Positions 1 through 7,314 of a stretch of DNA of 10,089 bases are shown here, one piece after another; position 1 is the stretch's first letter; each line of letters starts with the position of its first letter. The position numbers were made by a program, and so were the translations under genes. The DNA comes from Calditenuis sp032249575 (GTDB lineage: Archaea; Thermoproteota; Nitrososphaeria_A; Caldarchaeales; Calditenuaceae): the NCBI GenBank assembly GCA_032249575.1, contig JAVVHL010000039.1, positions 1 through 10,089 on the forward strand. Direction: 5' to 3'. The notes below the pieces were generated by a model. It did no database searches and was not told where the DNA came from. It saw only the letters and a program-made list of their open reading frames with translations.

Positions 1-2267
1 TCGTGGCGCTGATCCCTGTGGTCGAGGTGTTGGCGGGAGAGGTCGAGGCGCGGAACCCGTTGCCGCCGCCGGTGCTCAGCAGGTATGAGGCGGCCAGGCT
101 CATCTCCCACATGCTGACGGGAAGGACGCCGCTCATCCTCTCCGGCATCGACCCGGCCACCTCCCTCGAAGGAGTTGGGCCCGGTGAGGTGAAGGGCATA
201 GGAACAGTCCAGGAATCCGAGGGACTGTCTAGGCAGCAAGCACCGACGCCCTCGCTCCAGGCTCCGGGCGCAGCAGGGGTTCTGGTGCCCTTCAGGAGCC
301 CAGCACCTGCCTTCTCGAGGAACGTCCTGATCACGAGGGACTTCAGCAGGTTCCCGTACCAGACCGAGCCCCACATAGCGGTCAACCCGAGGAACCCCGA
401 TCACATAGTAGTGGGCGTGATAGACTACAACTTCCCCAGCGTATCGGCGTACGTCTCGATCGACGGCGGAGCCACGTGGGAGGGCCCGTTCCTCGTCAAG
501 TACCTCCAGCGCGACCTCGGGACAGGAGGAGACCCGGTAGTCGGCTTCGACAGGAAGGGCAACGTCTACTACGCCATGCTCTCGATAGGCGAGGAGGAGT
601 TCAGGGTAGGACCTTACTTGATTGTGGATCTCGTCTCCAGCGTCGCGGTCTCCTCGTCCGCAGACGGAGGAAGGACCTGGTCGGAGCCGATCTCAGGTGC
701 GAGGAGCGACATCAAGTTGAGGCGTTCCTTCGTCGACGAGGCAGGCCGTCTCAGGGGCCAGATATCCTTCGAGTTCATCGACAAGCCCTGGATGGCCGTG
801 GGTCCCGACAAGCTCAACCCGAACGAGGACGCGATCTACGTGACCTACACCGAGTTCGCTGTGGTCTACGAGATCTTCTATGCCGGAGAGCTGGCCTTCC
901 TCGCGAACCCGGTCCTCGAGACGACGATCAAGCTGGTTAAGGGGACGAACGAGGGGAGGGCCTGGTCTGCACCGATCGCTGTCAGCCCAACAGTAGTCAG
1001 GCAGTTCGGTCCAGGAGGCTCTCAGAGGGTCCTCCAAGGCTCGAACGTGGCCGTCGCACCTGACGGAACCGTCTACGTCGCCTACCTCGACACGCTCGAC
1101 GACGGCGAGATGAGGGGGCTTGCCGAGATAAAGGTGGTGAGGAGCGACGACGGAGGCCGCACCTGGAGCAGTCCGGTCACCGCTGCCGTCTTCAACGAGA
1201 TACCCTTCAGACCCAGGAACGCCAACTTCAGGTACTGGGCTTCAGCCTTCCCGCAGATGGCCGTAGGACCCAACGGCGAGGTCTACATCGTCTTCGTCGG
1301 AAAACCGGTCGAGAAGCCGCTCGACGACGGCGACGTCTACTTCGTCAGGAGCCTCGACGGAGGCAGGACTTGGAGCAGGCCCATAAGGCTCAACGACGAC
1401 GAGACCAGCAGGCTCCAGTTCTTCCCCGCGATAGCCGTGGACCCGAAGGGGACGATCCATGTAATATGGGGCGACATGAGGGACGACCCGAGCGAGATCC
1501 GGTACCACATCTACTACACGAGGAGCGAGGACAGGGGCGAGACATGGGGGTTCGAGGTGAAGGAGATCGGACAGAGGTTCGTCAACGCCCGCGTCACCGA
1601 CTCCTACTCCAACCCCAACTTCTGCTTCCCGCAGGGAGCCTTCATCGGTGACTACTTCGCCATCAAGGCCACGGAGAACGACGTCTACGCCGTCTGGGCC
1701 GACTGCAGGCTTGGCGAGTTCACGGGGCTGAACCAGAAGATAGGGTTCGCGAGGCTGAGGCCTATGAGGGAGCCGTCCATATTCATATCACCCCCGGTCG
1801 GTGCTGCCGGTCAGAGCGTGACGATCAGGGGATCGAACTTCCAGCCTGACTCCAACATCTACGTCGAGGTCTCCGGATCGGTCATCGCCACAACGAGGTC
1901 AACCCCTGAGGGTACATTCACCATCAGGCTCTTCCTCCCCGTCACGACGGAGGGCCCGCAGACGGTTGTGGTCTACGACCAGTCTGGCAACTTCGCGCAG
2001 GCCTCTTTCTACACTCAGGTCGGGTTCGACTCGATATGGAAGGGAATCGATGAGCTCCGCAAGACGGGTGACGTCCTCTCCGCGAGGCTCAAGGAGCTTG
2101 AGGGCGCTATAGCCTCGCCGAACAGGTCGCCGGCAGGTTCGAACGGCTCAGACCAGTCGAGCTCTGTGGCCCTTGTAACAGCCCTGTCAACGGCCTTCGC
2201 TGGTGCGTTGGGCGTCGTGGTAGGCTACTTCATCGCGTCGAGGGCCCTTTCGAGGAGAGGGGGTTGA
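1..2267 (+). CDS. Sialidase-like Asp-box (BNR) beta-propeller surface protein, C-terminal membrane anchor; 5' end outside window
   Basis: The frame is open to the left edge, so the gene is almost certainly partial; the GTG at base 3 gives 754 residues but no signal peptide, which an exported protein should have. Counting from that GTG, Asp boxes of the form SxDxGxxW lie at residues 152-159, 219-226, 381-388, 450-457 and 508-515, with a degenerate one near 315-321. Between them are typical blade strands such as AVAPDGTVYVAY and IAVDPKGTIHVIWGD. This is the layout of exo-alpha-sialidase-like propellers. An IPT/TIG-like beta-sandwich follows (about 590-672), then a short helical stalk (676-704), a Ser/Asn-rich linker and a C-terminal membrane helix (722-746) ending in basic residues. 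The protein should therefore sit on the outside, tethered by its C-terminus. I cannot identify a sialidase arginine triad, so enzymatic activity is unproven; it could equally bind glycans or proteins. It overlaps the next gene by 4 bases, so co-expression with the transporter is likely. Confidence 0.82.
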   Translation, partial: VALIPVVEVLAGEVEARNPLPPPVLSRYEAARLISHMLTGRTPLILSGIDPATSLEGVGPGEVKGIGTVQESEGLSRQQAPTPSLQAPGAAGVLVPFRSPAPAFSRNVLITRDFSRFPYQTEPHIAVNPRNPDHIVVGVIDYNFPSVSAYVSIDGGATWEGPFLVKYLQRDLGTGGDPVVGFDRKGNVYYAMLSIGEEEFRVGPYLIVDLVSSVAVSSSADGGRTWSEPISGARSDIKLRRSFVDEAGRLRGQISFEFIDKPWMAVGPDKLNPNEDAIYVTYTEFAVVYEIFYAGELAFLANPVLETTIKLVKGTNEGRAWSAPIAVSPTVVRQFGPGGSQRVLQGSNVAVAPDGTVYVAYLDTLDDGEMRGLAEIKVVRSDDGGRTWSSPVTAAVFNEIPFRPRNANFRYWASAFPQMAVGPNGEVYIVFVGKPVEKPLDDGDVYFVRSLDGGRTWSRPIRLNDDETSRLQFFPAIAVDPKGTIHVIWGDMRDDPSEIRYHIYYTRSEDRGETWGFEVKEIGQRFVNARVTDSYSNPNFCFPQGAFIGDYFAIKATENDVYAVWADCRLGEFTGLNQKIGFARLRPMREPSIFISPPVGAAGQSVTIRGSNFQPDSNIYVEVSGSVIATTRSTPEGTFTIRLFLPVTTEGPQTVVVYDQSGNFAQASFYTQVGFDSIWKGIDELRKTGDVLSARLKELEGAIASPNRSPAGSNGSDQSSSVALVTALSTAFAGALGVVVGYFIASRALSRRGG

Positions 2268-4825
2268 GGTGGATGAGGGGGGTTGCGGCGGCCCTTGCGT
2301 TGCTGCTGGCCCTCTCGCTCCTCCCATTAGCCCTAGCACAGGAGGTCAAGGGCCCTGCGGTTGACCGCATAATCTTCAGGGGCCTCGGCTCCCAGGACAT
2401 CGCCGAGCAGGAGATCAGGGCCGGCAACATCGACCTCTTCTTCTACAACCTCAAGTCCGAGGCGGCGAGGGCTCTGAGGGCCAGGGGAGATCTGACGCTC
2501 GTCGAGGTCCCGTCGAGCACCGTATCGATCGTCCTGAACCCTGCTCCAGCACCGTCCGGAGAGCTGAACCCGTTCTCGATGAGGGAGGTGAGGTACGCGA
2601 TGCAGTTCCTCGTCGACAGGGAGGCGATAGCCACGAGGTTCTACGGAGGGTTGGCGATGCCGATGTACACCCACGTCTCGCCGACCGACTTCGATCACCT
2701 GACGGTTAGAGACGTTCTGGTCAAGAGGAACATAAGATACGATCCGGAGTACGCGAGGCAACTGGTCTCCGATGCGATGAGGAAGGCTGGGGCGGAGCTG
2801 AAGGACGGCGTGTGGCATTACAACGGCAGGCCTGTCACGGTAAGGGTCATCATAAGGCCGGAGGACGAGAGGAGGGAGATAGGGCTGGCGTTCGCGGCGG
2901 AGCTGCGAAGGCTCGGGTTCAACGTCGAGGAGGTCCTGCTGGAGTTCGGGCCGGCCATCCAGCGGGTCTACTCCACAGACCCGAGGACCTTCGCCTGGCA
3001 CGCCTACACAGAGGGTTGGGCACGAGGAGGCATAGAGAGGTACGACTCGACGGGGATAAACCAGTTCTGCGCCCCCTGGCTCGGCAACATGCCCGGCTGG
3101 AAGGAGGTGGGCTTCTGGCAGTACGAGAACCCAGAGATCGACGCGCTTGGGCAGAGGATCTTCAGGGGAGAGTTCAGGGACCTCGAGGAACGAAATCAGC
3201 TCTACAGGAGGACGACCGAGCTCTGCCTCGACGAATCGGTGAGGGTCTGGGTGGTCACGGTTGTGAACGCCTTCCCTGTCTCGAGGGACGTCAGGAACCT
3301 CATAACCGACCTCGTCGCAGGCGTGAGGTCGCCCTTCAGCCTTAGGGAGGCGTACGTCGAGGGGAGGAACGTCCTCAGGGTCGGGCACCTCTGGGTAGAC
3401 ACCGAGAGGACGACATGGAACCCGGTCGGTGGCTTCGGCGACGTCTACAGCGTCGACATCTGGCGTTACGTCGTTGACCCCGGCCTCGTCAGGGACCCGG
3501 TCTCCGGCAAGACTATACCCTTCAGGGCGAGCTTCTCGGTCGAGACCGCAGGTCCTTTGGGATCCCTCAGGGTACCTTCTGACGCCATCTTGTGGGACGC
3601 ATCTTCCGGTTCTTGGAAGAGGGTGCAGCCGGGCACCACGGCGAGGAGCAAGGTCACCTTCGACATGTCGAACTACATCGGGAAGCCGTGGCACCACGGC
3701 CGACCGATGACTTGGGCCGACGTCCTCTACCCGATCTACCAGGCCTTCGAGATCTCCTACAATCCCAACAAGAACAGGATAGAGACGGCGATAGCCGTGA
3801 CGAGCAGGCCCTATCTGGAGACGGTGAAGGGCATAAGGGTCGTCGATAACAGGTACCTCGAGGTCTACGTCGATTACTGGCACTTCGAGGAGGACAAGAT
3901 CGCCGAGTACGCTTCCATCGGCTTCCCGTCGATGCCGTGGGAGGTCCTCGCCGCCATGGACGAGCTGGTCTTCAACAGGAGGAGGGCTGCCTACAGCGAC
4001 ACGTCTGCCATGAGGTTCAACGTGCCGTGGCTTAACCTCGTCAAGGAGCTCCACGGCAGGATGCTGGTCGAGGTCCTCCGCTCCTTCTCCGAGGCCGGTT
4101 TCGTCCCGAAGGGCGTCTTCGAGGTGGACGGCAGGCCCTTGGTGACGGCAGAGGAGGCGAGGTCGAGGTACGAGGCCGCGATAAGGTGGTTCAGCGAGCG
4201 GAGGCATCTGGTGATCAGCAACGGCCCCTTCTTCCTGGAGAGGTTCGACGGAGCGGCCCAGACGGCCGAGCTCAGGGCCTTCAGGGACCCCGGATATCCG
4301 TTCGCCAAGGGAAGCTTCAGCGGGATGGCGAGGCGCGTCGAGCTCCCCTCGGCCACGGCCGGAAGGCTCCAGGTCGTCATCGGTTCTCCATCGAGGCTTG
4401 AGGTCAGGGTCACGGGGACAGGGGACCTGAAGGCGGACCTCTTCCTCTACGACAGATCGACTGGCACATCGGTCAAGGAGGTGAGGGGCACCAGCGTTAC
4501 CGGAGGTGCGGTCGCTCTTGAGCTGACACCACAGGAGACCTCTCAGCTCAGGCGAGGCCTCCTGACGCTCGAGGTGATCCTCCGCGACGAGAAGAGCTTC
4601 GGCCTCCTCAGGCCCTTCACCTTCTCGGTCGAGGTCCTCCCGGCAGGAGCCCAGGCTACGGTCACGCAGACCACTCCGACCGGTCCAGCGGCCACCCAGA
4701 CACCCACCGTCACGGAGGCGAGGCCTTCAGGGATCGAGGGGACTACGCTGATCGTGGCGCTCTCGGCAGCGGTCGCCGTCGTTTTGGTCTCGGTCCTCCT
4801 GCTCAGGTCGAGGCGGAAGAGATAG
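2264..4825 (+). CDS. ABC transporter family 5 (Dpp/Opp-type) substrate-binding protein with circularly permuted order, membrane-anchored
   Basis: The 853-residue protein should capture a peptide or oligosaccharide outside the cell and deliver it to the two permeases that follow. A signal peptide spans residues 1-26. Residues 33-365 match the second half of ordinary family 5 binding proteins: an IIF...AGNIDL segment, a VRYAMQFLVDREAI segment, and the end of the fold. Residues 369-690 match the first half: LRVGHL...WNP, WHHGRPMTWADV at 476-487, and NGPFFLERF at 653-661. The order is thus swapped. A beta-rich domain (about 692-795), a Thr/Pro linker (797-821) and a C-terminal helix (about 825-847) ending RSRRKR come last, an archaeal style of tethering. 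Total length is well above the usual 500-600. The TTG start overlaps the previous stop and has AGGAG six bases upstream; an ATG at 2273 would also leave a signal peptide. The substrate is unknown: archaeal members carry sugars as well as peptides. Confidence 0.88.
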   Translation: MRWMRGVAAALALLLALSLLPLALAQEVKGPAVDRIIFRGLGSQDIAEQEIRAGNIDLFFYNLKSEAARALRARGDLTLVEVPSSTVSIVLNPAPAPSGELNPFSMREVRYAMQFLVDREAIATRFYGGLAMPMYTHVSPTDFDHLTVRDVLVKRNIRYDPEYARQLVSDAMRKAGAELKDGVWHYNGRPVTVRVIIRPEDERREIGLAFAAELRRLGFNVEEVLLEFGPAIQRVYSTDPRTFAWHAYTEGWARGGIERYDSTGINQFCAPWLGNMPGWKEVGFWQYENPEIDALGQRIFRGEFRDLEERNQLYRRTTELCLDESVRVWVVTVVNAFPVSRDVRNLITDLVAGVRSPFSLREAYVEGRNVLRVGHLWVDTERTTWNPVGGFGDVYSVDIWRYVVDPGLVRDPVSGKTIPFRASFSVETAGPLGSLRVPSDAILWDASSGSWKRVQPGTTARSKVTFDMSNYIGKPWHHGRPMTWADVLYPIYQAFEISYNPNKNRIETAIAVTSRPYLETVKGIRVVDNRYLEVYVDYWHFEEDKIAEYASIGFPSMPWEVLAAMDELVFNRRRAAYSDTSAMRFNVPWLNLVKELHGRMLVEVLRSFSEAGFVPKGVFEVDGRPLVTAEEARSRYEAAIRWFSERRHLVISNGPFFLERFDGAAQTAELRAFRDPGYPFAKGSFSGMARRVELPSATAGRLQVVIGSPSRLEVRVTGTGDLKADLFLYDRSTGTSVKEVRGTSVTGGAVALELTPQETSQLRRGLLTLEVILRDEKSFGLLRPFTFSVEVLPAGAQATVTQTTPTGPAATQTPTVTEARPSGIEGTTLIVALSAAVAVVLVSVLLLRSRRKR

Positions 4826-4832
4826 GTAAGCG

Positions 4833-5873
4833 ATGTTCAGGTGGCTCGCTGCGAGGGCAGCCTCCCTCCTTTTGGTGCTGCTGACGGTCCTGGTCCTCCT
4901 CGTCGTAGTGCTCGGAGCGACAGGGTACTCTGACAGGATGCTGCAGGCCATCGTCGGAGAGCAGCTGAGGGCCATGAGGGAGGGCCTCGCTCAGAGGATA
5001 AAGGACCCTGAGGAGCTGGAGAGGGCCCTCGCCGAACTGAAGGCCGAGATGGAGAGGGCCGTGGGCCTCGACCGTCCCTGGTACGCCAGGATCCCTGAGA
5101 CCGTCGTGAGGGTCGTGATGCTGGACCTGGGCGATGCGCGGTCAGCGAGGAGCAGCACCGGGAGCACTAAGGTCGTCGACATACTGGCAGAGCGGATACC
5201 CAACACGGTGGTCCTCGTAACAACGGCTCTGCTGATCTCTGCCTTGCTCGGCCTCGCGATAGGTGCTTGGCTTGCCAGGAGGGCAGGTTCGAGGGTCGAC
5301 AGGACGGTCACCTACGCTTCAGCGGTATCGGGCGCCCTGCCCAGCTGGTGGATAGGGATCGTCCTCCTCATCCTCTTCGCCTACCAGCTCAGGCTCTTCC
5401 CGAGCGGAGGGATGCTGAGCAGCCCACCACCTGAGGGGCCTTTGGATAGGGCCCTGGACGTCCTCTGGCACGCCTTCCTCCCTGTCCTGACGCTGGTGAC
5501 GATCTCCCTCGGACCGTCAATATACGCCTCGAGGACGATGCTCCTGAACGTCGCCCAGGAGGACTTCGTCTCGGTCGCCAAAGCCAAGGGCCTGCCGGAC
5601 CGGGTCGTCTCTTGGAGGCACGTCCTAAGGCCAGCAGCTCCGCCCATCTTGACCGGCCTCATCCTCTCGCTCCCCGCTTCGTTAGGAGGAGCGATCCTGA
5701 CCGAGACCGTCTTCAACTGGCCCGGGATGGGCAGGCTCTACTACAACGCCGTCCTCACGGGTGACGAGGTCCTCGTCGTAGCGCTGACCTACCTCTACAC
5801 GCTGATGTACGTGCTGGCGCGGTTCGTGCTGGAGGTGCTCTACGTCCACCTCGATCCTAGGGTGAGCAGGTGA
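4833..5873 (+). CDS. ABC transporter permease, DppB/OppB type
   Basis: This 346-residue membrane protein is one of the two channel-forming subunits for the substrate brought by the preceding binding protein. TM1 is at residues 10-30. Then comes an external charged helical stretch (about 43-76), followed by the family's GLDRPW and LDLGD segments. The transport core has helices at about 125-147, 163-183, 212-232, 270-292 and 312-336. The cytoplasmic coupling loop that docks on the ATPase is at 245-268 (FVSVAKAKGLPDRVVSWRHV...), and ETVFNWPGMGRLYYNAV at 291-307 is a hallmark of this subfamily. Length is near normal (about 310-340), with the small excess in the loop after TM1. The ATG lies 7 bases after the upstream stop, with AGGT just before it. 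Assignment to the family is firm; the substrate is not. Confidence 0.93.
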   Translation: MFRWLAARAASLLLVLLTVLVLLVVVLGATGYSDRMLQAIVGEQLRAMREGLAQRIKDPEELERALAELKAEMERAVGLDRPWYARIPETVVRVVMLDLGDARSARSSTGSTKVVDILAERIPNTVVLVTTALLISALLGLAIGAWLARRAGSRVDRTVTYASAVSGALPSWWIGIVLLILFAYQLRLFPSGGMLSSPPPEGPLDRALDVLWHAFLPVLTLVTISLGPSIYASRTMLLNVAQEDFVSVAKAKGLPDRVVSWRHVLRPAAPPILTGLILSLPASLGGAILTETVFNWPGMGRLYYNAVLTGDEVLVVALTYLYTLMYVLARFVLEVLYVHLDPRVSR

Positions 5874-5877
5874 GGTC

Positions 5878-7278
5878 TTGAGCTCCTCCGAGTCGGCGTG
5901 GGACGTCGTCACGGGAACGTGGCCCGGAAGGGTAGGAGTCGCGCTGATCGCTCTGTTGGCGCTCCTTTCGGTCGTGGTTTTGCTGACGATGCCGCTCGAC
6001 TTCGGCCGGGTCTGGAACGACCCCTCCGCGTGGGCCGATCTGCCAAAGGCTGTGCCACCGGTCTGGTCCGCATACATCTCCGGCGTCAGGCCCTTCAACC
6101 AACAGGAGCTCGTCCTCAGGGAGGTCGCGACCGGCCCCGGATACCAGCTGTTGGAGTCCCTCATGGTCGTGGACTCGGACCTCCCTCCTTCCCACCTCGT
6201 CGTCAAGGTCCACTCGGTGAGCTTCAGCTCAGGGCCTCCTGCAATCTTGGTCGACGTGGTCAGGCCCGACGGAATCGACGTCCCCATCGCGAGGATAACC
6301 CCTCCGGGTCCGAGGCCAGGTGAGTCCCCTCCCTATGTCAGGTACGCCGAGCGTCCTTACAGGTTCGAATTGGGCCAGGGAGCCGAGGGCATATCCTACC
6401 TCAGAGCCGAGCTCTCTCACAAGTATGGCGCCGAGCTAACCGGGACAGAGCCTCCAGCGAGCCTCCTCTTCGGAAGGCCAGACCCTCTCAGCAAGAGGAT
6501 CGAGGTCCTCAGGGGAACCTACGCGATCAGGGCCACGATCTACAGATCGGAGGGTGACAGCATAGGATCGGTCTCGGTCGTCCTCGGAGGCTCCCACTAC
6601 GGCCTGATGGGAACCGACGGCGTCGGGAGGGACCTGCTTCTGGGGCTGCTTTACGGCTTCCCCGTGGCGCTCGGCATAGGGCTCTTCGCCTCTGTCCTCG
6701 TCACCTCGATCGGCGCTATCCTCGGCGTCCTCAGCGGCTACTACAGGGGAAAGGTCGAGACGGTGATACAGAGGGCGGCCGACGTAGTCGCCAACGTCCC
6801 GCTCCTGCCGATCCTGATCTTCCTCTCGTTCGTCCTCCGCCCGAACATCCTGACGATCATGACGCTCCTCGTCGCCTTCTCCTGGCCAGGTCTCACGATC
6901 GTCGTGAGGTCGATGGTCCTCCAGATAGTCCCGATGCCCTTCGTCGAGGCCTCGAGGGCCATCGGCTCCAGCGACCTGAGGGTGATGTTCATGCACGTGC
7001 TGCCGCAGCTCGGTCCCTATCTCCTGGCCCAAACTGTCTTCTTCGCTCCTTCAGCGATCCTTGCTGAGGCTGGTCTCAGCTTCCTCGGCCTCGGCGACCC
7101 CAGCATACCCACATGGGGCCAGATCCTCGAGCTGGGCTTCAGGACAGGGGCCGTCTTCACCGGTTATTGGTGGTGGGTGGTCCCACCGGGCCTCCTTTTG
7201 GCCGTCACGGGTTTGGCGTTCGCGAGCCTCGCTATGGGACTGGAACCTCTCGCAGCTCCAAAATTGAGGAGGACGTGA
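5878..7278 (+). CDS. ABC transporter permease, DppC/OppC type, with large extracytoplasmic insertion
   Basis: This is the second channel subunit, partner of the DppB-like protein four bases upstream. TM1 is at residues 19-39. The transport domain resumes with the family signature GTDGVGRDLLLGLLYG at 245-260 and helices at about 260-285, 303-320, 325-347, 380-400 and 430-452. The coupling loop that contacts the ATPase is at 355-378 (FVEASRAIGSSDLRVMFMHV...), and AEAGLSFLGLGDPSIPTWG at 396-414 is another family hallmark. Ordinary DppC proteins have about 280-310 residues; this one has 466. The excess is residues 41-237, a beta-rich hydrophilic region lying outside the membrane between TM1 and the GTD..GRD motif. 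The start is TTG: an in-frame stop at 5863 excludes anything further upstream, the next ATG (5989) would cut off most of TM1, and GGTGA lies 4 bases before the TTG. Last gene of the operon; no ATPase gene follows. Confidence 0.92.
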   Translation: MSSSESAWDVVTGTWPGRVGVALIALLALLSVVVLLTMPLDFGRVWNDPSAWADLPKAVPPVWSAYISGVRPFNQQELVLREVATGPGYQLLESLMVVDSDLPPSHLVVKVHSVSFSSGPPAILVDVVRPDGIDVPIARITPPGPRPGESPPYVRYAERPYRFELGQGAEGISYLRAELSHKYGAELTGTEPPASLLFGRPDPLSKRIEVLRGTYAIRATIYRSEGDSIGSVSVVLGGSHYGLMGTDGVGRDLLLGLLYGFPVALGIGLFASVLVTSIGAILGVLSGYYRGKVETVIQRAADVVANVPLLPILIFLSFVLRPNILTIMTLLVAFSWPGLTIVVRSMVLQIVPMPFVEASRAIGSSDLRVMFMHVLPQLGPYLLAQTVFFAPSAILAEAGLSFLGLGDPSIPTWGQILELGFRTGAVFTGYWWWVVPPGLLLAVTGLAFASLAMGLEPLAAPKLRRT

Positions 7279-7279
7279 G

Positions 7280-7286
7280 AAAAAAA
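7280..7286 (-). terminator. T-run terminator for the pyrophosphatase gene
   Basis: Read on the minus strand, seven consecutive T lie about 30 bases past the pyrophosphatase stop codon, inside a pyrimidine-rich stretch. Archaeal RNA polymerase commonly terminates at such T-runs without a hairpin. The run sits in the 36-base gap between two convergent genes. It is A-rich on the plus strand and so should not stop the transporter operon. Confidence 0.6.
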
Positions 7287-7314
7287 GAGAAGGGACGGAG
7301 TGCGAGAGCGGCGC

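Noticed and set aside
3..5. GTG at the left edge as the true start of the propeller gene
   Set aside because: The frame stays open to the edge and no signal peptide follows, though the protein should be exported; a start upstream of the window is more likely.
661..1390. Short imperfect DNA repeats reading roughly GACGGAGG..GGACCTGG
   Set aside because: They are the codons of the propeller's Asp boxes, conserved because of the protein fold; they are not a DNA repeat array or CRISPR.
2333..4207. A 624-codon open frame on the minus strand, opposite the binding-protein gene
   Set aside because: Its product is a low-complexity mix rich in Pro, Arg, Asp and Val with no domain, and the opposite strand encodes a clear protein over the whole span. 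Long antisense frames are expected from strong codon bias at this GC content.
5682..6287. Minus-strand frames opposite the junction of the two permease genes
   Set aside because: They are shadows of conserved permease coding sequence, with composition unlike the real genes.
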